From Botryococcus braunii (Eukaryota; Chlorophyta; Trebouxiophyceae), in the NCBI GenBank assembly GCA_002005505.1, contig KV908396.1:502593-566592 (forward strand): DNA of 64,000 nucleotides, given 5' to 3'. Under the pieces are notes generated by a model. The model had not been told where the DNA came from and searched no databases. It saw only the letters and a list, made by a program, of their open reading frames with translations. Made by a program: the position numbers and the translations under genes. Position 1 is the first letter of the stretch; each line of letters opens with the position of its first letter. This document shows, in pieces, positions 23,588 through 34,925 of the stretch.

Positions 23588-24575
23588 GGTTCTCTTTGTA
23601 GACGACATGCTGATCATGTCAAAGGCTCTCCCACGTGTATTGGCCTTTAAGGAGACTATAGGGAAAGAGTTCTCTATTCATGATCTTGGGGAAGTCAAGG
23701 AATTCCTGGGATGTCAGATTGTTCGAGATCGAGAGCGGAAGCTGATGTGGATGAGTAGTGGGCTGAAGATAGATGCATTGGTGGACAGTTTTGGACTTAG
23801 TGCTGACAGACGGGCCTATGACACACCCATGAGTAAATCATTTGTGCACACCAGCCACTCCACTCAGTCCAATCCCATTGATGGGGCTGGGGTTGCTTTG
23901 GAACCCGGGCATCGTTACTGTGAGCTGATTGGCTCTCTTCTGTATTTAGCTAATACCACACGTCCTGATATTGCTCATGCGGTAGGGGTTCTTTCACGGT
24001 ATAGAGGCACACCAACCACTGCACATATGCAAGAAGGTCTTCGAGTGGTCCGGTATTTAAAGGACACTCGGGATCTTGCACTCCAGCTTGGTGGGGGCAC
24101 ATCTCCTCTTGAGGGTTATGTCGATGCCGACTATGCGGGTGATCTAGATATGCGAGCATCCACTACAGGTTTCGTGTTCCAAGTTTACGGTGGGTCAGTT
24201 GTTTGGGGCAGCAAGAAACAAACTGCCACTGCTACATCAACAGTGGAATCAGAGTTTCGAGCTGCTAGTCATGCTGTCAAAGAAGCCATTTGTCTTCGCG
24301 GTTTCTTGGAGGAGATTCATGTTGATGTGTGGAAACCTCCTCTGTTCATTGATAACTCTGGGTGTGTTCGGAATTTACGGAATCTTGTAAATTCCAAGTA
24401 CACCAAGCATGTTGCTGTGGCATTTCACCATGCACGTGCTGCTGTCATTCAGGGTGACGTGGACGTGAAGTATGTACCCACCCAGAAGAATGTGGCGGAC
24501 ATCTTTACGAAACCACTCGTCCCTGTGTTGTTCAAGATTCACCGCAATACACTTGATGTCGTTTCACGCGAGTGA
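23588..24575 (+). pseudogene. A1 pol remnant: RT C-terminus and RNase H
   Basis: The LTR end is joined directly to the RT active-site region. The frame reads VLFVDDMLIM, then the rest of RT and a full RNase H to the stop at 24575. Everything from the primer-binding site to RT (about 4.4 kb relative to A4) is missing. The two break points share ggtt, which points to a microhomology deletion or template switch. No Gag, protease, integrase or RT fingers remain, so this is a non-autonomous remnant. A Trp-to-Cys change occurs in the RNase H region (AICLRGF where A4 has AIWLRGF). The duplicate is at 52492-53479. Confidence 0.92.
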
Positions 24576-24762
24576 CGTCTTATTTTCCAACTGGTGTTCA
24601 CCACGACCGAGTGACCACGGGCAAAGGCGGAGGGTGAGGAGATTAGCTACCTTCTTCACTAGTAACTCCCCCGAAGCACGCCTGACCCAGAAGCATGTAC
24701 TACAGTGGGCGTTGCCTGAGAAGTAGTACAATAGCTGGACCTCTGAAACGTCCAAGGGGAAG
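24576..24762 (+). other. A1 3' untranslated region with polypurine tract
   Basis: Non-coding, ending in aaggggaag (24754-24762) directly before the LTR. Same as in A3, A4 and A5. Confidence 0.8.
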
Positions 24763-26140
24763 TGTTGTAGGTAATGACCTAGATCAGGTAATTACTTAGG
24801 GAGCATTACTGTTGGACTTATTCAGAGGTATTCTTCTGACTCATCCTAGGCAAAACAGTCGTGCATGCCAGGCTGCCCTGGACGGCACAACACTGTTGGG
24901 CCTTAGGTGCAAACTACTGCATACTTCTTCCAGCTAGTCCTAGGAACTTGGCTGTGAAGCGACATAATTCCTTGACAGACCTCAGTCTTCCTCACGTAAC
25001 TTCACATAGAGGTTTGGACAACTTTGCATTGACTCACACAGCATCGTGGCACTCAGTGGAACTTGTTTTTGGGACCTCGAATACGTCTTCGAGGTCAGTC
25101 AAACTAATTCTTAGGCGGCCACATCAGTGTGTTTAATTAGGTACAGAAAATGGGACCTTTAGGTATTTTGTCTAGGACACATCATCCGTATTGGATTACC
25201 AATTAGGGACCTTTTGGAATGAGAAGCTTTCAGGGACTCGACTTTTATCGAGTCCCTTGGGCGCCAAACACGGTCAGGTATTTAACTGCTGGAGGCGACA
25301 GACTCGTCATTCGTTGGTTGGCCGAATCCTGTGCCAAGGAATGGAAGTCCTGTCTGTTTGCTACAAGTTAAATCTTGCTATTGCATATTTGATTTGTGTT
25401 TGAGACAGTCGCACTTGCTTTTTGGTTGCCGCAAGGGAAGGCGCTCCTGTCGAACCTGTATCAGTCGCGCGCAAAGGGTACGTTGGCACTTTGACAGATG
25501 ATAGAATAGCATGATGTATTTGATAACCACTGCATTTGCAATGTTGCTCATTGCTCTGGCTAAATCGTAATGCTTGGGGCAATAGGTGTGTCGAGGTATG
25601 ACTGACGAAACCTCTACAGTGCATTGACAAATCCTTTTGCGGACTTACAGGTATTGATGTAGTTGTGATTTAATGAGTTAATTCCTATTTGGTTAGATAT
25701 TTCGTTGACTGTCGCAAAGCAGTGCTGTTAGGTCGTCAAGGGAACGAGTGTGCCGGACTCAGGTCCGGCACAGAACATGTCTGAGACGATGCTATGAAAC
25801 CAGCTGATGTGAGAAGTAATTTATGCGTATATGAGATTGTGCCAGTAGGGCAAGCAGTAATATTGTCCCATGTAATCAATTCGTTGGTTGGACGAATCCT
25901 GTGCCACGGAATGGAAGTCCTGTCTGTTTGCTACAAGTTGAAGCTTGCTCTTGCATATTTGATTTGTGTTTGAGACAGTCGCACTTGCTTTTTGGTTGCC
26001 GCAAGGGAAGGCGCTCCTGTCGAACCTGTATCAGTCGCGCGCAAAGGGTGTGTCGAGGTCTGACTGACGAAACCTCTACAGTGCATTGACAAATTCTTTT
26101 GCGGACTTACAGGTGTTCTCTCTGCCCATAACCTTTCACA
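24763..26140 (+). repeat. 3' LTR of A1 (short type, 1378 bp)
   Basis: A full family A LTR from tgttgtagg to tttcaca. It has one copy of the ~51-bp terminal unit, where the long type has two, and TATGAAA at the TATA position. It is followed at once by an inverted A LTR fragment. Confidence 0.93.
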
Positions 26141-26715
26141 AATAGCAAGCTTCAACTTGTAGCAAACAGACAGGACTTCCATTCCGTGGCACAGGATTCG
26201 GCCAACCAACGAATGACGAGTCTGTCGCCTCCAGCAGTTAAATACCTGACCGTGTTTGGCGCCCAAGGTCCCTAATTGGTAATCCAATACGGATGATGTG
26301 TCCTAGATAAAATACCTAAAGGTCCCATTTTCTGTACCTAATTAAACACACTGATGTGGCCGCCTAAGAATTAGTTTGACTGACCTCGAAGACGTATTCG
26401 AGGTCCCAAAAACAAGTTCCACTGAGTGCCACGATGCTGTGTGAGTCAATGCAAAGTTGTCCAAACCTCTATGTGAAGTTACGTGAGGAAGACTCAGGTC
26501 TGTCAAGGAATTATGTCGCTTCACAGCCAAGTTCCTAGGACTAGCTGGAAGAAGTATGCAGTAGTTTGCTCCTAAGGCCCAACAGTGTTGTGCCGTCCAG
26601 GGCAGCCTGGCATGCACGACTGTTTTGCCTAGGATGAGTCAGAAGAATACCTCTGAATAAGTCCAACAGTAATGCTCCCTGAGTAATTACCTGATCTAGG
26701 TCATTACCTACAACA
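26141..26715 (-). repeat. Inverted family A LTR fragment
   Basis: The U3 end and first internal repeat of an A LTR in reverse, ending at the LTR terminus (ctacaaca) at 26715. Compared with the duplicate at 55045-55664 it lacks 45 bp near 26266 that hold a 9-bp-arm palindrome. The deletion lies between short ccaa(a)gg repeats. Confidence 0.9.
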
Positions 26716-26964
26716 CTTTCTTTCCTCTGGGTCTTTCAGTGTACTCAAAGCACTCATGAGCATCGAGAGAGTTCTTCTCCTCGATCATGGCTTGTTCCCA
26801 AAACACCCACTGATCAGACATTCGTGACTCACGATAGTTACTTGGTACAGGAATCTTGCTAAATCTCACTCCTGCAGGACTAGCAAGGCAAGCACGTAGA
26901 AAAGCAATACTGGCAGGTTCACTGGCATCCCCTCCTGAATCCGCGGTACGGAACACACATGAAG
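26716..26964 (-). pseudogene. Inverted A pol fragment, part 1 (before A3)
   Basis: Reverse-strand coding sequence for the linker before RT and the first RT residues (ending in RPRGKK), joined straight to the LTR start. It is interrupted at 26964 by A3 and continues at 34701. The uninterrupted form is at 55665-56145. Confidence 0.9.
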
Positions 26965-28395
26965 TGTTGTAGGTAATGACCTAGATCAGGTAATTACTTA
27001 GGGAGCATTACTGTTTGTTGTAAGTAATGACCTAGATCAGGTAATTACTCAGGGAGCATTACCGTTGGACTTATTCAGAGGTATTCTTCTGACTCATCCT
27101 AGGCAAAACAGTCGTGCATGCCAGGCTGCCCTGGACGGCACAACACTGTTGGGCCTTAGGTGCAAACTACTGCATACTTCTTCCAGCTAGTCCTAGGAAC
27201 TTGGCTGTGAAGCGACATAATTCCTTGACAGACCTCAGTCTTCCTCACGTAACTTCACATAGAGGTTTGGACAACTTTGCATTGACTCACACAGCATCGT
27301 GGCACTCAGTGGAACTTGTTTTTGGGACCTCGAATACGTCTTCGAGGTCAGTCAAACTAATTCTTAGGCGGCCACATCAGTGTGTTTAATTAGGTACAGA
27401 AAATGGGACCTTTAGGTATTTTGTCTAGGACACATCATCCGTATTGGATTACCAATTAGGGACCTTTTGGAATGAGAAGCTTTCAGGGACTCGACTTTTA
27501 TCGAGTCCCTTGGGCGCCAAACACGGTCAGGTATTTAACTGCTGGAGGCGACAGACTCGTCATTCGTTGGTTGGCCGAATCCTGTGCCACGGAATGGAAG
27601 TCCTGTCTGTTTGCTACAAGTTGAAGCTTGCTATTGCATATTTGATTTGTGTTTGAGACAGTCGCACTTGCTTTTTGGTTGCCGCAAGGGAAGGCGCTCC
27701 TGTCGAACCTGTATCAGTCGCGCGCAAAGGGTACGTTGGCACTTTGACAGATGATAGAATAGCATGATGTATTTGATAACCACTGCATTTGCAATGTTGC
27801 TCATTGCTCTGGCTAAATCGTAATGCTCGGGGCAATAGGTGTGTCGAGGTCTGACTGACGAAACCTCTACAAGTGCATTGACAAATCCTTTTGCGGACTT
27901 ACAGGTATTGATGTAGTTGTGATTTAATGATATAATTCCTATTTGGTTAGATATTTCGTTGACTGTCGCAAAGCTGTGCTATTAGGTCGTCAAGGGAACG
28001 AGTGTGCCGGACTCAGGTCCGGCACAGAACATGTTTGAGACGATGCTATAAAACCCGCTGATGTGAGAACTAATTTATGCGTATATGAGATTGTGCCAGT
28101 AGGGCAAGCAGTAATATTGTCCCATGTAATCGATTCGTTGGTTGGCCGAATCCTGTGCCACGGAATGGAAGTCCTGTCTGTTTGCTACAAGTTGAAGCTT
28201 GCTATTGCATATTTGATTTGTGTTTGAGACAGTCGCACTTGCTTTTTGGTTGCCGCAAGGGAAGGCGCTCCTGTCGAACCTGTATCAGTCGCGCGCAAAG
28301 GGTGTGTCGAGGTCTGACTGACGAAACCTCTACAAGTGCATTGACAAATCCTTTTGCGGACTTACAGGTGTTCTCTCTGCCCATAACTTTTCACA
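26965..28395 (+). repeat. 5' LTR of A3 (long type, 1431 bp)
   Basis: Two tandem copies of the terminal ~51-bp unit, a TATAAAA at 28047-28053, both internal repeats, and the usual end except for one C-to-T in the terminal inverted repeat (ccataactttt). Confidence 0.95.
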
Positions 28396-28409
28396 GGTTA
28401 TGGGCCCAC
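28396..28409 (+). other. Primer-binding site of A3 (half-tRNA type)
   Basis: ggttatgggcccac at the LTR end, as in A4. Confidence 0.8.
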
Positions 28410-28546
28410 CTGCCCATCGAGCTACGCCGAAGCCAAGGTTGCAGAGTACGAGGAGTCCGCCTTGAATACCTGCTGCACGTCATATCCAGAACGATTCATA
28501 TCTGCAAAGTGACCCAGACTTGCAGAAACCCATAACCTTTCACACA

Positions 28547-29443
28547 ATGACCCAGTCTGCGGAATCATCTCCAATGGACCAGCTGAACCAACAGCCTCCT
28601 GTAAGTCTGGGTGGTCAATCCACAGAACAGGAGAAGACAGCACTCCCAGTGGTTTCGATACTGACAGCCTTACTGCACGAGGACACAACAAAGCCATCAA
28701 CAACAAATGTTAAGGTAGCCCATCCCTTATTAAAGGATGGGTGGAATTTCAAGTCCTGGCTTTATGATCTGACCACTGCAGCCATCCACAAGGAGTGCAC
28801 GGAGGCCTTTCAGAAACCCCTTCCTTTCACGAGAGCAAATGCTGCTGCCATGATGCTGATCACTGGCAGTGTCCCAGTGGAGTGGAGTCCTATGTTGACA
28901 ATGAAGCCCTCTGCCTTTGATGCCCTGTTATACATAGCCAATAAGTTCACTGGAGGACACAACAAGTCTGTTAACCGCCAGTGGCTACACACACTCAAAA
29001 CAGAGCACATGACCAGGGAGGAGACGTTCGAGACATTTGTCATGAAAAAATTCATACTTTTCCAGAACCTCCTGGACAACTCCCACTCCATTGACCCCGA
29101 AGATGTCACTAATGCTATTGTGGATTGTCTCCCCACTGAGCTAGCACAGTTCAAAGGAGCACTCTATGGGCATTGTTGCGGGCGCTCCTCAGAAGATGTG
29201 GTAAAAATCCTGCAGAGCCATGCCTATGGTGCTGGCTTCAATGACCAGCTCCCTCGACCTCTTCCCAAGGCAGCGGCAGTCCTCCCAAAGTCCCAGGACC
29301 CTGAGGCAGACCAGTCAGAGCAAGACAGAAAGAGGTCACGAAAAGTCAGGTGCTGGGAGTGTGGGAGCCGTGGACACATCAGCAAGGAGTGCACAAAATG
29401 GAAAAAGGGTACTGGAGAGGAGCAAGCTGGCGACAGAATGTAA
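28547..29443 (+). CDS. A3 Gag, terminated by the splice-like junction (298 aa)
   Basis: Starts at the family A ATG (MTQSAESS). It contains the copia Gag core and the CCHC knuckle (CWECGSRGHISKEC), then ends Gly-Asp-Arg-Met-stop. The stop is created by joining the bases before GTAAGC to the bases after AAGCAG. Read through in A4, this frame continues into protease. A complete Gag with its RNA-binding knuckle would be made from such an RNA, but no protease. This parallels the separate spliced Gag mRNA known for Drosophila copia. I infer that the same RNA form exists in this family. Confidence 0.85.
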   Translation: MTQSAESSPMDQLNQQPPVSLGGQSTEQEKTALPVVSILTALLHEDTTKPSTTNVKVAHPLLKDGWNFKSWLYDLTTAAIHKECTEAFQKPLPFTRANAAAMMLITGSVPVEWSPMLTMKPSAFDALLYIANKFTGGHNKSVNRQWLHTLKTEHMTREETFETFVMKKFILFQNLLDNSHSIDPEDVTNAIVDCLPTELAQFKGALYGHCCGRSSEDVVKILQSHAYGAGFNDQLPRPLPKAAAVLPKSQDPEADQSEQDRKRSRKVRCWECGSRGHISKECTKWKKGTGEEQAGDRM

Positions 29444-32400
29444 ACCATCTTTCAAGCCAAGTTCACATGAGCCGCCTCGAGTACTGCATCGAATACATGC
29501 GGATACGGTTGGTGCCATGTCAACTCCTGGCGTTGAAGGGGAAAAGTTTTCTGTCACAGTAGTGGATGAGTTGTCTAATTTCGTTTCAGTGTTACCAGTC
29601 ACTAGCAAGGCTACCATTGCATCTCATTTGACAGACACTATTACATACTGGGAGAGACAGACAGAATCCAAGGTTAAGGCGGTTAGGACTGACAGGGGCA
29701 CAGAGTTCTTGAATAAAACGTTTCATGGGTTCTGTACAGAGAATGGCATTCACACTGAGACCTCTGCCGCGTATACTCCACAGCAGAATGGAGTTGCTGA
29801 GAGAATGAATCGAACATTGAAAGAGAAGGCCAGAACATTGCTGTTGGGTGTTCAGGCAGATGAGGGTCTTTGGGTGGATGCAATGCTTACTGCTGCATAT
29901 TTACATAATGTGATGCCAGTCTCTGGTCAGGAGAAAACCCCATTTGAAATGTTCACTGGCTCTGTCCCTGATCTGTCCCATTTGCGCAAGTGGGGCTGTT
30001 TGGCATACGTGAAACATGCCAAACACCAGGTGTCATCTTTGGGTGCACAGTCTGAGGCAGGTATGTTTGTGGGATACTGTCCACACACCAAGGGGTACAA
30101 GGTCCGACTGCCTGGTAGGACAGTGGTGTCTCCGAGTGTACATTTTGTGGAGAGCCAGAGTGGTGCGTCTGCCATTGGGCTTCAAGCTGCTGGGCCCGGT
30201 CCTGTATCTGCAACCCAGCCTGGATCTAGCCTGGATCCGGACCCAGCCTCACCTCAACCGGGACCCAGCCTGGACCAGGACCTGAATCCTGTGGAATTGG
30301 AGACCCCTGCATCCACTGAGGCAACAATTCCCATGGAGGACAACAGTAGCGAGGACGATGAACCCTCCCCAGCTCGCCCTCAAACTGCCCGACTGCATCC
30401 AGACCCCACTGCACCCCGCGCACCTTGTGCACCCCCTGCGCGCACTAGGCACTCCAACCTCACTGCACCCTGCGCCCCCGCCGCGTCATCCCCAGTGGCG
30501 TCTCCTGGCTCTACAGCGCCTCGTCCAGCATCCTCAAGCCAATCACCTGGAGTCAGTGAGGTGCCCAGGCGCATGCATGCTGCTACCAGGCATGGGACCT
30601 CTGCACCAACCACCAGTGGAGGGATTCGCACCATAGCCCGACTGAGACTCATGGCAGTACCACTGGCCAAGTCTCCAACTTCACGCACCCCGGGCGCATT
30701 CCCCTGGCCTGGTGGTACGGCACGTTTCCAGCTGCAGCCTGGAGCTTTGACACGTGCAGAGCGTCTGCAGCAACGAAATGCTCGTAAACAGCAACCCAAG
30801 TCTGGTGACATCACAGAGCAGGCTGGGATCGAAGCTGCTGATGAAGCTCCTACCACCGTCACTGTACATGATGACATCAGTACAGAAGAAGGGGGGATTA
30901 CAACGTCCAGGGAACCAGGGGAAGCAGGAGACGTAGGGGAAGCAGGAGAAGCAGAATGTACTGGGAGGGGTACTGGAGTTGACACTGACTCTGCAGTGGA
31001 GGGTGATTCAAGTGCTGTTGATCAGTGTAGCGATGACAATGCTGTTACTATGCATGTACGTGATGAGGCTGTAGGGAGGCTTGTTAATGCAAAATGTGAA
31101 TCTGATCGTGAAACTCGACTTCGAGTTAGCAATGTGCATGACGCAGTGGACCATTCTGAGATGGTATGTGAACATGAAGAGATGATAACTGCTGCTGCTG
31201 TGAGAGAAGATGAGAGCGGGAGTCAGGAAGCACGGAGAGTAGTGGGTCAGATGAGATCCAGAGGCAAGGTTGCATTCTTTGATAATCTGCCATCTGCCAC
31301 AAGGCAGAGCTCAGATAATCCATGGGCAGGATCTGCCAGGATTGTTAGAGACATTTTGCATGAGCAAGATGGGGCAGAACCCAGTGGGGAGATGCCTTCA
31401 TGTGTGTTCCGTACGGCGGATTCAGGAGGGGATGCCAGTGAACCTGCCAGTATTGCTTTTCTACGTGCTTGCCTTGCTAGTCCTGCAGGAGTGAGATTTA
31501 GCAAGATTCCTGTACCAAGTAACTATCGTGAGGCACGAATGTCTGATCAGTGGGTGTTTTGGGAACAAGCCATGATCGAGGAGAAGAACTCTCTCGATGC
31601 TCATGAGTGCTTTGAGTACACTGAAAGACCCAGAGGAAAGAAAGTCATCCCAGTTCACTGGATCTATTCTGTTAAAGTCGATGCCCATGGTAATGTTATA
31701 AGGTACAAAGCTCGTCTTGTTGCACAAGGATGTCGTCAAATTCAGGGTATTGATGTGGACGAGGTCTTCGCACCCACCAGTAGCTTTGGGGCTCGACGTG
31801 TTCTTCTGTGTAAGGCAGCTGCTGAGGATATGGAAATTCATCAGCTCGATATAAAAACGGCCTTTTTGAATGGGGATCTGGAGGAAGAGGTTTACGTTAC
31901 TCAACCTCCAGGATTTCACAATGGTGGTCCCCAAGTGTGTCGCTTGCGTAAGGCTCTGTACGGCCTCAAACAAGCTCCACGTGCCTGGTATCATACGCTT
32001 GATGCCACACTGGCTAAACATGGATTTACTGCATGCATGTCAGATGCAGGAATCTATGTGTCAAATGTTCCAGGGGAAGATCCTGTGTATTTGGTTCTCT
32101 TTGTAGACGACATGCTGATCATGTCAAAGGCTCTCCCACGTGTATTGGCCTTTAAGGAGACTATAGGGAAAGAGTTTTCTATTCATGATCTTGGGGAAGT
32201 CAAGGATTTCCTGGGATGTCAGATTGTTCGAGATCGAGAGCGGAAGCTGATGTGGATGAGTAGTGGGCTGAAGATAGATGCATTGGTGGACAGTTTTGGA
32301 CTTAGTGGTGACACACGGGCCTATGACACACCCATGAGTAAATCATTTGTGCACACCAGTCACTCCACTCAGTCCAATCCCATTGATGGGGCTGGGGTTG

Positions 32401-33080
32401 CTTTGGAACCCGGGCATCGTTACTGTGAGCTGATTGGCTCTCTTCTGTATTTAGCTAATACCACACGTCCTGATATTGCTCATGCGGTAGGGGTTCTTTC
32501 ACGGTATAGAGGCACACCTACCACTGCACATATGCAAGAAGGTCTTCGAGTGGTCCGGTATTTGAAGGACACTCGGGATCTTGCACTCCAGCTTGGTGGG
32601 GGCACATCTCCTCTTGAGGGTTATGTCGATGCCGACTATGCGGGTGATCTAGATATGCGAGCATCCACTACAGGTTTCGTGTTCCAAGTTTATGGTGGGT
32701 CAGTTGTTTGGGGCAGCAAGAAACAAAGTGCCACTGCTACATCAACAGTGGAATCAGAGTTTCGAGCTGCTAGTCATGCTGTCAAAGAAGCCATTTGGCT
32801 TCGCGGTTTCTTGGAGGAGATTCATGTCGATGTGTGGAAACCTCCTCTGTTCATTGATAACTCTGGGTGTGTTCGGAATTTACGGAATCTTGTAAATTCC
32901 AAGTACACCAAGCATGTTGCTGTGGCATTTCACCATGCACGTGCTGCTGTCATTCAGGGTGACGTGGACGTGAAGTATGTACCCACCCAGAAGAATGTGG
33001 CGGACATCTTTACGAAACCACTCGTCCCTGTGTTGTTCAAGATTCATCGCAATACACTTGGTGTCGTTTCACGCGAGTGA
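29439..33080 (+). pseudogene. A3 Pol: integrase core, RT, RNase H without protease
   Basis: Downstream of the junction the pol frame is intact: integrase catalytic Asp-Asp-Glu, the charged/proline-rich linker, RT with DIKTAFLNG and FVDD, and RNase H with YVDADYAGD. The missing 743 bp removed the protease and the integrase zinc region. The frame is +1 relative to the shortened gag and is open upstream into gag to about 29220, so a fusion would need a frameshift. The enzyme part is probably not made in functional form. Confidence 0.88.
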
Positions 33081-33266
33081 CGTCTTATTTTCCGGCTGGT
33101 GTTCACCACGACCGAGTGACCACGGGCAAAGGCGGAGGGTGAGGAGATTAGCTACCTCCTTCACTAGTAACTCCCCGAAGCACGCCTGACCCAGAAGCAT
33201 GTACTACAGTGGGCGTTGCCTGAGAAGTAGTACAATAGCTGGACCTCTGAAACGTCCAAGGGGAAG
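33081..33266 (+). other. A3 3' untranslated region with polypurine tract
   Basis: Non-coding. Ends in aaggggaag before the LTR. Confidence 0.8.
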
Positions 33267-34695
33267 TGTTGTAGGTAATGACCTAGATCAGGTAATTACT
33301 TAGGGAGCATTACTGTTTGTTGTAAGTAATGACCTAGATCAGGTAATTACTCAGGGAGCATTACCGTTGGACTTATTCAGAGGTATTCTTCTGACTCATC
33401 CTAGGCAAAACAGTCGTGCATGCCAGGCTGCCCTGGACGGCACAACACTGTTGGGCCTTAGGTGCAAACTACTGCATACTTCTTCCAGCTAGTCCTAGGA
33501 ACTTGGCTGTGAAGCGACATAATTCCTTGACAGACCTCAGTCTTCCTCACGTAACTTCACATAGAGGTTTGGACAACTTTGCATTGACTCACACAGCATC
33601 GTGGCACTCAGTGGAACTTGTTTTTGGGACCTCGAATACGTCTTCGAGGTCAGTCAAACTAATTCTTAGGCGGCCACATCAGTGTGTTTAATTAGGTACA
33701 GAAAATGGGACCTTTAGGTATTTTGTCTAGGACACATCATCCGTATTGGATTACCAATTAGGGACCTTTTGGAATGAGAAGCTTTCAGGGACTCGACTTT
33801 TATCGAGTCCCTTGGGCGCCAAACACGGTCAGGTATTTAACTGCTGGAGGCGACAGACTCGTCATTCGTTGGTTGGCCGAATCCTGTGCCACGGAATGGA
33901 AGTCCTGTCTGTTTGCTACAAGTTGAAGCTTGCTATTGCATATTTGATTTGTGTTTGAGACAGTCGCACTTGCTTTTTGGTTGCCGCAAGGGAAGGCGCT
34001 CCTGTCGAACCTGTATCAGTCGCGCGCAAAGGGTACGTTGGCACTTTGACAGATGATAGAATAGCATGATGTATTTGATAACCACTGCATTTGCAATGTT
34101 GCTCATTGCTCTGGCTAAATCGTAATGCTCGGGGCAATAGGTGTGTCGAGGTCTGACTGACGAAACCTCTACAAGTGCATTGACAAATCCTTTTGCGGAC
34201 TTACAGGTATTGATGTAGTTGTGATTTAATGATATAATTCCTATTTGGTTAGATATTTCGTTGACTGTCGCAAAGCTGTGCTATTAGGTCGTCAAGGGAA
34301 CGAGTGTGCCGGACTCAGGTCCGGCACAGAACATGTTTGAGACGATGCTATAAAACCGCTGATGTGAGAATAATTTATGCGTATATGAGATTGTGCCAGT
34401 AGGGCAAGCAGTAATATTGTCCCATGTAATCGATTCGTTGGTTGGCCGAATCCTGTGCCACGGAATGGAAGTCCTGTCTGTTTGCTACAAGTTGAAGCTT
34501 GCTATTGCATATTTGATTTGTGTTTGAGACAGTCGCACTTGCTTTTTGGTTGCCGCAAGGGAAGGCGCTCCTGTCGAACCTGTATCAGTCGCGCGCAAAG
34601 GGTGTGTCGAGGTCTGACTGACGAAACCTCTACAAGTGCATTGACAAATCCTTTTGCGGACTTACAGGTGTTCTCTCTGCCCATAACCTTTCACA
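33267..34695 (+). repeat. 3' LTR of A3 (1429 bp)
   Basis: Long-type LTR. It shares the cgctgatg variant near the TATA box with the 5' LTR, confirming the pair, and differs by single-base deletions. Confidence 0.95.
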
Positions 34696-34700
34696 TGAAG

Positions 34701-34925
34701 GCATCTCCCACTGGGTTCTGCCCAACTTGCTCATGCAAATGTCTCTAACAATCCTGGCAGATCCTGCCATGGATTATCTGAGCTCTGCCTTGTGCAGATG
34801 GTATATTATCAAAGAATGCAACCTTGCCTCTGGATCTCATCTGACCCACTACTCTCCGTGCTTCCTGACTCCCGCTTCATCTTCTCTCACAGCAGCAGCA
34901 GTATCATCTCTTCATGTTCACATAC
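34701..34925 (-). pseudogene. Inverted A pol fragment, part 2 (after A3)
   Basis: Continuation of the fragment at 26716-26964. Compared with 55914-56145 it has many single-base losses in short homopolymers (cccc to ccc, aaaa to aaa and others), a pattern more typical of sequencing or assembly error than of decay. Confidence 0.85.

Larger units (their letters stand above)
26965..34695 (+). mobile_element. Copia element A3, apparently a retrocopy of spliced RNA
   Basis: LTRs 26965-28395 and 33267-34695, with target duplication tgaag at 26960-26964 and 34696-34700. The empty site is at 55909-55913. It is shorter than A4 because 743 bp are missing between 29438 and 29439. The missing piece begins GTAAGC and ends AAGCAG, with no ambiguity in placing the junction. 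The two LTRs share private variants around the TATA region and differ by only a few bases, so the insertion is fairly recent. Confidence 0.95.

Noticed and set aside
23580..23600. A1 internal deletion as a second splicing product
   Set aside because: No AG precedes the downstream break and the junction has 4 bp of shared sequence. A deletion or template switch fits better.
33416..33691. 91-aa and 70-aa open frames in every A LTR
   Set aside because: Non-coding LTR. They span palindromes and the internal repeats and are broken by indels in several copies.
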